The translations under genes and the position numbers were made by a program. A stretch of DNA of 64,000 bases from assembly GCA_019916065.1 (NCBI GenBank), contig CM034244.1:35649433-35713432 (forward strand). The letters run 5' to 3'. Under the pieces are notes generated by a model, which had not been told where the DNA came from, did not search any database, and saw only the letters and a list, made by a program, of their open reading frames with translations. This document shows, one piece after another, positions 37,641 through 51,200 of this stretch (its first letter is position 1; the number at the start of each line of letters is the position of its first letter). The stretch comes from Vitellaria paradoxa. Taxonomy: Eukaryota; Streptophyta; Magnoliopsida; Ericales; Sapotaceae.

Positions 37641-37946
37641 CTCATTTAAAAATAAATACTCAAGCTGGCATAAATTTATTATTTATAAATTTATATTTTT
37701 GAACAACTCTTAACCTATACGAACCCATTTTCAGTTAAATACCTTAGAACTTAACGCACTTCAAAACTTCCAGGCACAAACTTTTCCGATACATGACTAT
37801 TAAAAAAATAATAATAATAATAAAAAGAAAAAGAAAAGGGTTTATATTGGAAATGTAACCAAACAGGGCATTGGGATACAACGGTCGCATATCCGGAACT
37901 GAAGCCTAATATTGAAATCAACTTCATGAAATCACAAAAATTCCGG

Positions 37947-37956
37947 TTCCCGCCAA
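37947..37956 (+). promoter_or_regulatory. E2F-type binding site upstream of the chromomethylase
   Basis: TTCCCGCCAA fits the two-sided E2F consensus TTSSCGSSAA and lies 149 bp before the start codon at 38105, in otherwise AT-rich DNA. E2F/RBR control of S-phase genes, including maintenance DNA methyltransferase, is established in plants. Its use here is inferred from the match and position alone. Confidence 0.5.
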
Positions 37957-38104
37957 GATCATTTCTTTCAAAATCTCACCCCCACTTTTTAAGCCCCCCA
38001 CTTCCTTTTTCTAAGCCCTCCACTTTCTTTCTCTCCCTACTGCCGCTGTGTAGTCCCCACCTTATCGTCTCCTCTCCTCTCTCCGCTCTTCAACCTCCGC
38101 CGCA

Positions 38105-41100
38105 ATGCCGAGCAAGCGGAAAGCTTCGTCGAGCTCTTCCTCGAAAGCTTCGTCATCGAAGAAGTCCAAGAGGGCAGATGTGGCGGAGGATCCAACCCTA
38201 GAAGAAGCAGCAGCTTTGACGGTCGAATCTCGCATTGCCTCTTCACCGTCATCTTCTTCGAAGAAGGCAAAGAATCGAGCTGAGGAAGAAGACGACAGTC
38301 GGTTCCTCGGTGAACCGGTTCCCGATGACGAGGCTCAGAGGCGGTGGCCTCATCGTTACCAGGGGGAGGTAAACCATTTATCTTCTCCGATCTGAACAAA
38401 TATACGCACACAGTTATGCATACGCGTGATTTACATATCTTCATAAATATATGTACCGGGCAATTTTTTTTTTTGGTGGCATTTCAGTTGTGTAAGTTAT
38501 GGATCTGTTAAATTGCAGAGCAAGGGGAAGGAGATTGGTGAATCTAAGAGCTCAAAGACATTAAGGTTTTTATTATGTTTTGTTTTTGCATTATAAAGTT
38601 CATGGGTGAATATAATTTCAAGATGTGATTCTTAGTTTTAGTTATTGGACTATTTCTTACTTCCTTCTAGTTCTAATAAATTTCTAATGTTTAAATGAAC
38701 TGCCCTGGTGTAGTAATGATGATTCAGAGGAAGTTATTCAGGCTAGATGCCATTACACTCGGGCAGAGATTGATGGTCGCGTGATTTTCAACCTAGAGGA
38801 TGATGCCCATGTCAAGGTATTTTTTTATTTTGATCTTTAATTGCTAGCAAATGTTATGCTAAACTAATGTTTCTTTTGGAGGGGATACTGAATTTGCACA
38901 TCCCTTTTCTATGACTGTACTTATCATTCAGAAATTGCCATTCTGAATGGTATCCAATTTTTAATGCAAGTAAAATCGTTAAGTATGATTGCATAATGCA
39001 ATAACTGCTAGTATATGATCTGCCATGTGGAAATTATGCCATGTCATGAGTATTCATGGTCATTCTCGGTAGAGTATTCGATTTTGAGATTGATATTTTG
39101 GAAATATAATTTTGGCTCATTAGTTTAGATACTAATGCTGAAAAAGGTAATTTGAGATCCAAGATGTTGTTAATGTGTTCTTTGCTTTGTCCTTTTTAGG
39201 CTGACGACGGACAAGAGGATTATATTTGTAAGATTGTGGAAATGTTTGAGGCAACAAATGGCTCATCTTATTTTACAGCTCAGTGGTATTACAGGGCCAA
39301 AGATACAGTAAGATATTCAAAAAGCCTCACTAGTTTTCTATTAATAATTTTATGTAGTAGTGTCTTATAATGGACAACTTGTTTCTTTCAGGTTATTAAG
39401 AGTAGCTCTGACCTTATTGATAACAAGCGTGTGTTCTTTTCTGAAATCAAGGATGATAATCCTCTAAATTGCCTTATTGAAAGACTCAAAATTGTTCGAC
39501 TACCCTTGAATGTATGGCTCACCAAACTCCTTGAGATGTCCATACATGTCTTTATTTATCTATACCCAAACATGGTAATATTTTGGGAATTTTTTTTGCA
39601 GGTGGATTTGTCTGCAAAGGAAGCAACAATTTTGGGTTGTGACTACTACTGTGATATGATGTATCTGCTGCCATATTCTTCATTTGTGAACTTGCCCCTT
39701 GGTATTTTCTTCTCTTTAGGGAATGAAATGGTACACTTGTTGTTTTGTTATTTTGCTAGTTTAATTCTTACAAACAGGCTGTATTGCAGATAATGTGGGA
39801 GCTGGAAGTGAATCAGATTCTACAATATCGAGTGAGGCTGATGTTGTTGGAGTAGTTGAAGGCATTAAGTTTGATTCTGATGAGTTTTCACAAGTTGAAG
39901 GGCTAAAGAAAGCTAAGATGACGCTTTTGGATCTCTACTCTGGTTGTGGTGGGATGTCAACAGGACTTTGTATTGGCGCCAACATGTCTGGTGTTAATCT
40001 TGTTACTGTAAGTTCCAAATTGTTGTCCCATTGCCAAATTATGCCATTTGTTCTTTTGGTTAAGACTTGGATAATTTAATTTATATTTCTATTATGATTT
40101 GTCTTTTGGTTAAATTGTTGAATATTTTATTTCTTTATACAGAAATGGGCTGTTGACTTGAATGCATATGCATGTGAAAGCTTAAAATATAATCATCCCG
40201 AGACTGAGGTAAACTCTTTGCCATTTCCTTTTGTTTCCCTTTTTACCTCTTTGTCTTTGCTATTAGATGTGGATGATTATTGACTAACTAACATCAACTT
40301 AAAGGTAAGAAATGAATCCGCAGAAGATTTTTTGTCTCTATTAAAGGAGTGGAAAAAGTTGTGCGTCTCATTCTCCTTGATAGGAGGTAAGGATTCACAA
40401 CAAGAGGATGTATGTCCTATAAGTGAAGAAGATGACGATGGCCATGATGAGGATAGTGATGGTGATGAGGCAGAAGATGATCATGAAGTATTTGAAGTCG
40501 AGAAAATTTTAGCCATTTGTTATGGTGACCCAAAAGAGAACGAAAAACGCGGGCTTTATTTTAAGGTGCTTGAAATTTTAATTGAAAAAATTTAAGCCCA
40601 AATGTGTGCATTTCTATTTGAGAAATTTTATAAGTATGGTTGCGATTCTACTTGAGAAATATTAGAAAGCACTGGAAAACTCTTTTATATCAAAATTGCA
40701 TAGCAAATTTGCATGAAGCTAAGTAGATGTAATAATTTGTATCTATTATACATGTGTTTATGTTCTCATAGTAAATGGTTTTTCTCAGTGTAATGTCCGT
40801 TCTTTTCTTCTAATGAGCAACATTTGTCTACGTTACTATTACTTAAAAATGTTTTATATTAACCATGAAAACAAAACTATTTATGAAATTATTTATTTTA
40901 TATATATATACACATACATCTGCATATTTGTCAATAGCAATTGTATCTAATTGGAATTTCTTTGCATTAATGAAATATGCCTATGATCTTGCTATTTAAA
41001 TCTATTATGCGATATGCTCAAGTTGGATTAGAATTTTTATTTTGGTAGGATAATAAGATGTAAACAAATGCTTCATAAACCAAACCAAATCAAACCAAGC

Positions 41101-44006
41101 CTTTTCCCATTAGGTGGGGTCGGCTATATGGATTTGTCGATGCCAATTTGATGACATTACTAAAATGCTTCATAACATTACTAAAATATCACAAAAATAT
41201 GAAGTACATATGCATGCTTGGAAGTAAATTTAAATCTATAAATCTTTTAAAGTCTAATAATAAATTAATTAAGCAACTATTTTTTTGTTGATATATAGTA
41301 TTTTGCTGTGTTTTGTTTTGAATCATCAAAATTTATATTTTACTAAATGATTTACTTTGATCTCTTTGGGAATTGAAAGATATATATACACGTATATATT
41401 TTGTAGAAAAATTGACATATTGTTCCCTATGAGTGGCTCAACAAAAATCTTAATTGATCACCTCATTTTTCAGAAAGATGTTTTAAAGAATTCGTTATTA
41501 GTACTTGAAATTTTGAGAAGGAATACTTGTGTAATTTGCAATTTGTTTCTTTATAAAAATTCATTTTCTAGTTATTTATTTGTTTTTTCATGTAGATTAT
41601 TAACTTTATGGTTACTTAGCTTTTTCTTTTTATTATCCATGGATGCTCATTTCTTATTTTCAAATTCAAGATTCGTTGGAAGGGTTATGGGCCTGATGAA
41701 GACACTTGGGAGCCTCTTGATGGGTTGGGGTATGTTGCCAAGGATAAAAGAGAAGTTTCTGTATGCTAATTTTCATTTTGAAACTTTTTTTTTAATTTAT
41801 CTTCTTATAGTCAATGTTTTTGCTAGTGATTGTCAGGAGAAAATAAAGGAATTTGTCACAAATGGTTATAAATCAAAGGTTCTACCTTTGCCAGTAAGTT
41901 TTTGTTGCATTGATTTTTGTTGCCATTCACTTGTGATTCTTTCAAGTTGATTCTAATATTTAAATTTTAATTGGAATATGATTTAGGGGGATGTCGATGT
42001 TGTGTGCGGAGGTCCTCCTTGTCAGGGCATAAGTGGATTCAATCGCTTTCGAAACAAAGAGAATCCTTTAGAAGATCCAAAAAATAGACAACTTGTTGTT
42101 TTCATGGATATTGTGGATTATTTGAAGCCAAGGTTTGTATTGATGGAAAATGTAGTTGACATTGTTAAGTTTGCTGGTGGATTTCTTGGAAGATATGCTT
42201 TAGGTCGTCTTGTTGGGATGAATTACCAAGCACGGTTGGGAATGATGGCGGCTGGTGCCTATGGGCTCCCCCAATTTCGCATGCGTGTCTTTATGTGGGG
42301 TGCTCATCCTACTGAGGTGATTTTAATAAAATTCTAATTCTTTTATTTACCTTGTGTCTTATTTTTCACTTTTATGTCAGCTTAATAATATTTGTTTACA
42401 TATGCAGAAGTTACCTCAATACCCTTTACCTACACATAATGTTGTTGTGAGAGGTGTTATTCCTACTGAATTTGAAGTAGGTTCCACTACATCTAAGTGT
42501 CTTTATTTGTTTTTTTATTCTTTATCATTGATTTCGCTACAAAACCTTCTCTATTTATTGTAGGCAAACACTGTTGCTTACGAGGAAAGTCAAAAAGTTG
42601 AACTCGAGAAGGAGCTTTTTCTTCAAGATGCAATTTCTGATTTGCCTTCTGTATGTAAACTAAGCTATCACTTAAGATTGTTTTGTCTGCTATCTTGATT
42701 TGGCATGTGTTTGTAGTTAATTTTTGTTTTTTAATTTTTTTTTAAGGTCGAGAATGACGAGCAAAGAGATGAAATGCCATATGAGAGTGAGCCAACAACA
42801 GAATTTCAGCAGTTCATAAGATTACAGAAAGATGGTGAGTTTATCATACTCTTTGGTTAAATTATACTAATGATCAATTCAGATATTTATAGAAAAGTTT
42901 ATTATGAACTTGGTCCCTTTACTATTCTAAGGAGTATTGTAATTTCTAGCACTGCATTGGTTCAAAGTACGGACATTTTAAAATGAATGTATCTGACACA
43001 TATCAAACATACCAAATACATATTAGACACATTTATCCCATTATTTTATTATTTTTCTTCAAATATAAATTTTGGTATCCAAAATCTCTAAAACTATGAT
43101 TTTATCTCATATTTTATTATATTTAATATGTTAAATGATGTATTTAATTATTGAAAGGGTGATGATAATACCAAAATAAAGAATGTTAATCCCAGAGCAT
43201 ATTTAATACACTTATTATATATTGGCAGTTTTACCTTTATTAAGTTAGTGAAGAGTTATGCTAAAAATATTTAATACCTTTTTATATGTTGACAATTTTA
43301 CTCTTATCCAGTAATGAAAAATTTAATGTGATATTTACCATCCCTTAGACAAATAAACTTTTATATTAGTATTTATTTTTTTCTCTTAACTAACTCACAA
43401 AATCAATTTTTTTTTTATTTTTAAAAACATTAATATAATAATAATTAAAATGCTCTTAAAGGCATGACTAATTTGAATAATTACTTCTAAAACTTAAATT
43501 TTATAGATTTATTTTTTAGTCATAAAATTTACTTTAATAATAAATTTTACTTATTGGTTTAATAATTAATGGAGATTAGATAATTAGTTTTAAAATTTAA
43601 ATTTTTATATTTATCTCTCTCAGTCTTGAAAATTTGATATAATAAGTTTTACTAGTTGATTTATTAATTAATGGAAACGTGAGTGTAGATTGATTTACTA
43701 ACTAAGAAAATTGGATAATTAGTTTTAAAATTAAATTTTATATATTTATCTTTTAGTCATGAAAATTGATTTAATAAAAAAATGGATTAAATGTTTTTAC
43801 ATCCCCTGTATTTAAGTCAATTTACATTTTATTCCCTTAACTTTAAAAACTAGTACTAATACCCTTTGTATTGTGCGCAAAAGTGCAACAGCAGGTAATT
43901 CCGTGAGTTTTAACTGCGCATGACTTACACGCATTAGTCTGAAACGTTGACAATCTAAATGACGAAAATACCCTTCCCTCTCCCCCTTTTTCTTCGTCTT
44001 TTTCTT

Positions 44007-44063
<57 letters not shown>

Positions 44064-44535
44064 CCCTAGGTGGGTTTCTTCCATGGCCGTTCTTTTTTCG
44101 GTTAAAAATACATTCCTTTTCCCTTTTCTTCTTCTTCTTCTTGTTCTTGTTCTTGTTCTTGTTCTTCCTTTAATGATTCTTCCATGGCCTTTCTTTTTTC
44201 GGTTAAAAATACATTCCTTTTCCCCTTTCTTCTTCTCCTTCTTCTTCTTGTTCTTGTTCTTTCTTCGATGAAAGATATATATATATATATATCTTAGGTG
44301 GGTTTCTTTCATGGCCATTTTTCATTCAGTTAAAAATACATCCCTTTTCCTTTTTCTTCTTCTTCTTCTTCTCCTCCTTCTTCTTCTTCTCTTTTTTCCT
44401 TTGGTGAAAGATATGTGTATATACTTCATGGCCATTTTTCATTCAGTTAAAAATACATTCCTTTTCCTTTTTCTTCTTCTTCTTCTCCTCCTTCTTCTTC
44501 TTCTCTTTTTTCCTTTGGTGAAAGATATGTGTATG

Positions 44536-44598
<63 letters not shown>

Positions 44599-47500
44599 GA
44601 TTTTTCAAAATCCCTCATTACAGTCCATTTGACCAAAAATACCACTCCAAGCTGAGTTTCGATCCTTGGATTTGCTTCATCGAGCGAGATTTTGCTTCGT
44701 CAGTCAGGTAAGGATTTGAACTTTTGCAAAAGGGCAAAAATGACTTTTTAATGACTTAACATAATGACATCTGCTTTAGCATTTTTGTGCACAGTACATG
44801 GGGTATTAGTGCTAGTTTTTGAAGTTAAGGGGATAAAGTGTAAATCGACTTAAATACAGGGGGTGTAAAAGCATTTAATCCTAAAAAAATTTACTAATTA
44901 GCGGATCATTAGTTTGTAATGTTAGTTATTAAAATAGAATTTAATATATTTGTATTTTAGTTATGGGGATTGATTTAATATAAAAATTTAAAATTAATTA
45001 TCTAAACTCCATTAATTACTAAATCAATAAGTAAAATTTATTATTAAAACAAATTTTATGACTAAAAAATAAATTTATAAAATTGAAATTTTAAAAGTAA
45101 TTATTCAAATTACTCATGCTTTTAAGACCATTTTCATTACAATTATTATATTAATATTTTAAAAATAAAAATAAAAATAAATAAGATTTGATTTTGTGAG
45201 AAAGTAGAAAGAGGGAAATAAATATTGATATAAAAATTTATTAATTTAATAGATAGTAAATATAACATTAGGACCAAATAAGGGTAAAATTTTAACATAT
45301 AAAAGTGCATTAAATATATCTTACATTACTCTTCACTAAATAAGGGTATGATATTGATAAAAAGTGCATTGAATATGCTTTGCCATAATATTCTTTACTT
45401 TGGTGTTGTCATCACCCTTATTGAAATACTTGTGAATTTTATACTTGTGTATAATTAACAAAAATTACATTTTTTGTCGTATCACTGTAACCATATTCTA
45501 GATTTTTTCTCCTTCAAAACTGAGGTATTTGTGTATGTCTTAGCTATCTTGAGTGACCTGCCTTCTAATTTGATATGTCTCGTCCAAGATTAAAATTATA
45601 TTCTTGTTTGTAGTGATTTGTCAATTTCTATGTTGTAAAGCTGCTATTAATTCGAATTACATGATAAAAATTTAACTTTGGCTTATTTTTGCTTTTAAAA
45701 AGATGAAAATTTGAATGCCTAATCATTGGATATCATCTTGGACAACATATTTATGCTTTAATTGGTGCAATACGATTAAACATTGGGGATCATCTTATTT
45801 GGCTTTAACAACAATGTTCTTACATGAAGTTCAAAACCATGTTACATGGGTTTGGATTTTAAGTAACCTCTCTAAACATTTAGATCTAGTTTGGTACAAG
45901 AGAATTGAATCAAATGAAATGGAATGGTCATTCCCACAAATACTATTTTATTTCATTCCATCAAATGGAGTAGTATTTTAAATAGGCATAAAGTAGCATT
46001 TTAAATTAGTATGCCAAACAAGATAATAGAATGAAGATGTGAGAGTGAAAATTTCATTTCATTCTATTCTCTGGTACCAAATCAGACCTTGATGTTAGAT
46101 ATTAGACATGTCTACAAGTTAGGTATAAATGGATGTATACTTTATGAATAATTAAATATATTTTATAGTGTGATGTTCTAACAAATTTTACCATTATTAA
46201 TAAATAATACTAAAAATAAAATGGAATCTAGAGAAGAACTCATATTTATTTTACTTTCTTCATGTAGAAATTTTCTTTATTATTAAATATAAGATGTTTC
46301 AAACATTATGAAAATTATAGGATCCAATTATCTAATTTGACATCGGGAGTCATACTTATAATATCTTTCTAATATCTTTATCCTTACCTTATCTGGTGGA
46401 CATGGTTGTATTAGAGAAAGTTGAAGAGTTTATATAACATTGTTCATAATTTGAATCATAGTTTGGTAAATGGTTCTTCGGTTGCCTATTTAATGACGAT
46501 CTTAGTTTATATTGGTATTTATGATTTGGTTATTTATTAGCAAGTTCACTAGTAACTCCAAAATCAAAACTAATCCAACTATTTAAAAAATACAGTTTAA
46601 TATGCCTTTCTTCTAAGCATCTCTAGTATCCTTTTTCAAGGGAATTCCTTATTGAGGGAGGAAGTTATCACTTTCAAGTTTTGAGCAAATTCCCTAATTC
46701 TTTCTAAGTTGGGATCATTCAAAATGAATCTTTACATGTATAACTTTAGCTTTACTTAATTATTATTTTAATTTTTTTTAACTTTTTATTTAAATGGTCA
46801 TTGGAAAGGAAAATTTTTGAAAATAAAAGCAGTAAAGAGATATTTAAGAATGAATACTTTAATATAAATAGGAAATAATTTAGGAAAGAGTTAATTGAAT
46901 AGGGAAGCTGTAAAATAAAAAAGTAGTAATTTTTAATATATTTTAAGGAATATGTTTTGAAAAATTATTGGGAAGACCCTAATATTATTCATTTTTGCAA
47001 AGGGACTTTTCATAAATCAATTGAACACATTTTGATGATTTTGTTTATTTTAGATTGGTTGAATACATTTCATAGAGAAAATGTTTTTTTTTTCTTTGCC
47101 TATACTCATCTTGTCCTTTTAAATCTCACGTAGAGTTGTTAAACTGTTCAACCTTGAGTTCACCTGCATTGGGCAATGTTCTCTTTGATCACCGTCCTCT
47201 TCAGTTGAATAATGATGATTACCAGCGTGTTTGCCAAATACCAAAGAGAAAGGTTTGTCAACTGTATATTGTGTTATTTAACAACATATGTTGCACTTAA
47301 AAAATCATATCTTTAAATCATCTTGATTTATTACCTTATTTGTTTTGGGTTTAGGGTGCAAATTTTAGGGATTTAAAAGGTGTTAGGGTTCGTGGTGATA
47401 ATAAAGTTGAATGGGATCCAGACATAGAAAGGGTTTATTTGCTTTCTGGAAAGCCTTTGGTAAGTGTTATGTTTTCCAGTTAATTTATTAGAAAATTGAT

Positions 47501-48180
47501 ATATATCGTTAGCGAAATATTGCAACTAACACTTTTATCATGGTGTACTAAATTGTTTAGTAACTCATCAAACACAACTAAGCATACATAATTATGAAAT
47601 GTGAATATTTCTAAGGTGGTGAGTTTGTAATATGTTTAGCATTTGCATTGTTGTTATACTATTTTAATGTGGACACTTCAAATATCTCATTATTTTTTTT
47701 AACAGTTCTTTTTTTTTTTTGGGAAGAATGAGACACTTCATATGCTTTTAATGCTTTAAGAGGCAATCTTTGGATAGTTGAGATATACATCTGTTCATGG
47801 AACAAATATACATGAACATTAACATATTACAAGTCTGAAGTAAAATTTAAATTCAATAACAAATTCAAAATAATGAGTTTATATTGAATAATCTTCTCTG
47901 TTAGATTTTATAATACTGTAAACTCTACAATCCACATTTTCTAATCTATTTATAGATAAAGAATCCAAAAAAGATACTAAACTTTTTTTTGTTCAATCTT
48001 ATTTTCCAACGTGTGGAATTGAAATTGTTTTTGTTACTATTTTGATATAATATGAAAATAAATGAATTGTTAAACTCATATTAATTTTCTTTGTTATTGT
48101 AATTGCCTATTTTTCTTTTACTTTTATCATTATTTATTAAACTCATTAATTTTCTTTGTTATTGTAATTGTCTATTTTTC

Positions 48181-48222
<42 letters not shown>

Positions 48223-51200
48223 CTTTTTAATATTTTTCAACTATACTTCTAATGCAATCTTGCATTTCCTAGGCATTTCATATGATGGCAAACTCCCTTT
48301 TGCAACTAATTTATTAAATATTTTTATATGTAAGTCTAATATTCTTAGCTTATTGATCCCATTTGGTTAAATATTAAGAGTGGTAAATCTTATAAAAATA
48401 ATTGTTAACTTTTACTCTCACAAAATTTCATTTTTTTTACCTCCTCTTCCAACTCATGAAAGTTAACATTTAATACCTCAATAAGAGACCAACTAAATCA
48501 ACATTTAATGCCCTAATAAGAGAACATGGTTTTAAAAAATAGTAACGGCGGTGTAACAGTAATGAAAAATAATGGAAATACAACAGGAAAAAAATGAGCA
48601 TTTAGAAAAACGATACGTACGCGATTATCAAAATTTCGTGTAAGTCTACTTAGATGTGCATGGGAAGCATTTATTTCCCTTGAATCACATGTCAAACACA
48701 ACCCTATTTAAGCTGGTATTCTTAATTGCTTGTACAAAACTGCAAGTGCATGTTGCGCGATGGTAACAACTTAAATTTATGGTAGAAGTACCGGCCATAT
48801 CAATGAAGACAAGCATTAGTTTATAATTCTTTGTCTCTAAGTTAATCGGTGTAACAAAACGAAAACTAATGAAATTCAAAAGAAAATACACTGAGGCGTT
48901 TTATCAAACATTTAGGAGGCGATGTTTAAAACAAATGCATTTGAACTAGAACTATGAAATTAAAAGGCAAGGGACATAAAATTAACACGTATGAAATGAA
49001 TTGAGAGTAAAAACATTCTACTTATATAAATTTTGGCAAAACTATTAACAGGTGGGTTGATTTAGAGAATTGAAGTTCAAATGTTAGAATATCCAGGAGA
49101 AAATAGCATCATCATTTGGTATGATATATCTAGGTATGTAAAATATTCTAACAAACACCTAGGATATGAACAAATTCGACAAACACTATGCATACATATC
49201 AATGCAAATTCTAGAAGCTTGTATGATAGGCTCACTCATCTCATTTGCATTTCATCGAGCACTAAGTACGCATGGCATACTAAATTAAGACTCTTATGCA
49301 TGCAAGAAAACTCATATCTAAATCAACCAATCAACATTCCACAATTTTAGAAAATTGAATTTGAATTACAATGATACCCCAAATTGGATTCATACATGGA
49401 GATTTTCAAGTCATCCAAAAACCTTTGCATTGCAAAACTACTATAAGAACGTATAAATTACAAGAAAGAATGAAGATCTACAATGAACTGAAGAGATTAC
49501 AAAGAAAATTTGAATCTTAGAGGAGGAGATGGTCCCTCTCCTCTCGAAGAACTGAAAAACTTAATCTAAAATGGCCAAAAACTCTTTTTAGAATTGCCAA
49601 ATGTATTTATTCTCTCCCTAGTTTGAAATTTGCAAAATTACCACAAGAGTTAAAAAATCTAGTCGGAGGGATGGGGTCGGGATGCTAGCCATTTTCCAGC
49701 TTGCTCACAAAGTGTTCGAATGCAAGACACTAAGATTTTTATATTAAAATTAAGCCTAAAGCGTGATTATTTGTGCAATCATTACATATAGGGTGCGTTT
49801 GGAGTCCAAAAAAAAACAAAAAAAAAAATTAATGGATGGGATTGATGTCATATAAAAATGATAAGTGGCAAAATATGATTGGAGGGATTTGAAAACTTTT
49901 GAAGTTTTTTGGTTTTTTTTATAGCTCCAAACGAGCCCATAAACAGTATATAAGTATGCAATATTATGTGTTAATCACTATTATTATCATACCTAATATG
50001 TATGTATTATTTATGTATTATACAATTTTGTAAAATATTAGTTGGAAAATTGGAACGTTACTCAAGATTGATTTGTTTGACATTAATGTAATGATTATTA
50101 ATTTTTATTAGTTGAAAACTGGTAACGTTACTCACGATTGATTTGTTTGACATTAATGTAATGATTTTTAATTTGTATTAGTTGTAAACTTGAAACGTTA
50201 CCCGGGATTGCTTTGTTTGACAATAATGTAATGATTTTTATTTTGCATTACGGTTACTTCTAGATCATAACTCCTTCTTCTTTCTTCTCTCTCTTTCTCT
50301 CTCTCTGTTTTTTTTTTTAATATGTAAACCTGAACATATTTAATTATTCAATTGAGAATGTATAAATGTTATACATTTGCTTAGAATTTACTTCCGAACT
50401 GTCTCCAAGCATTCAAATTCATTTGTGTTTGAAGCCCTTCGATAGCATTTCCATTCTGAAGATATCATCTATATAACACAACGTAGCACAATTTTTATCT
50501 TTAATAAATTGCTATTGTTATTTATTAATTTATTTATTTTTGCTGGTTTTTTTCTCTATCTGATCTTGTTGCCTGTATAAATAGGTCCCTGATTATGCCA
50601 TGAGTTTTGTAGGAGGGTCTTCATCCAAGTAAGGATTGATTGGTTTTTTTCTTTCCATCTTTTTTTTCTCTCCCTTTCACACACACACACACACACACAA
50701 GTTTTTGATTATTTGTAGCTTTTCTTGCTTGGATATTCATTCTCTGAATCATGCAGACCATTTGGACGACTATGGTGGGATGAGACTGTGCCAACTGTAG
50801 TTACTAGGGCAGAGCCTCATAATCAGGTGGCTTTCTCCCTCCATCTATATTTCTAAGAGTAGAAATATTTAAGTATGCACATATTTATTTAAGTCTAACG
50901 CCATATTTGGATGTGTTAGACTATATTGCACCCTCTACAAGATAGAGTTCTCACAATCCGTGAGAATGCAAGGCTGCAAGGTTTTCCAGACTACTACAAG
51001 CTTTTTGGCCCAATTAAGGAAAGGTAACTAGTGCTTTGTTCATATGATGATAGCTAATGAAATTAATTACCAAGTTCCACTTATATGCTGTCAATATGTT
51101 TGTTTAAGGTGTCATTTTCGCCCCATCTCCATGCTAGGAGATGGAAACATTAGGGAAATGTATCTGAAACAATTCAAAAACATTATAAAATCTGCAAGTC

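Larger units (their letters stand above)
43775..44890. mobile_element. Inner TIR element nested in the outer one
   Basis: The element is 43784-44881. It begins GGATTAAATGTTTTTACATC and ends TGTAAAAGCATTTAATCC. Perfect 9-bp TSDs TAAAAAAAT lie at 43775-43783 and 44882-44890. The TIRs are about 85 bp, including CTGTATTTAAGTC and TTAAAAACTAGTACTAATAC. The 9-bp TSD again points to Mutator-like mobilisation. The interior is mostly simple sequence and a four-unit polypyrimidine array with no transposase. Because it splits one arm of the outer element, it is the younger insertion. Confidence 0.9.
43148..45426. mobile_element. Long-TIR Mutator-like element (outer of a nested pair) in chromomethylase intron 15
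   Basis: The element is 43157-45417. It begins GGGTGATGATAATACC and ends TTGTCATCACCC. Perfect 9-bp TSDs TTATTGAAA lie at 43148-43156 and 45418-45426. The left arm (43157 to about 43775) and right arm (about 44895-45417) match in inverse over several hundred bases, for example GGTGATGA-AA-ACCAAA-TAAAGAAT near the ends and AATAATAAATTTTACTTATT further in. No transposase is visible. It is interrupted by a second TIR element at 43784-44881. Length without that insert is about 1.15 kb. Confidence 0.88.

Noticed and set aside
38037..38444. 135-codon open frame on the minus strand
   Set aside because: Antisense shadow of chromomethylase exon 1, a Ser/Lys-rich region that yields long antisense frames.
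43812..44645. Several open frames of 60-168 codons with poly-Lys, poly-Leu and Tyr-Ile runs
   Set aside because: They are translations of TTC, AT and GA simple repeats inside the inner TIR element.
45715..45981. 88-codon open frame with several Trp
   Set aside because: Its second part is the MITE-like inverted repeat at 45880-46093, so it is chance coding.
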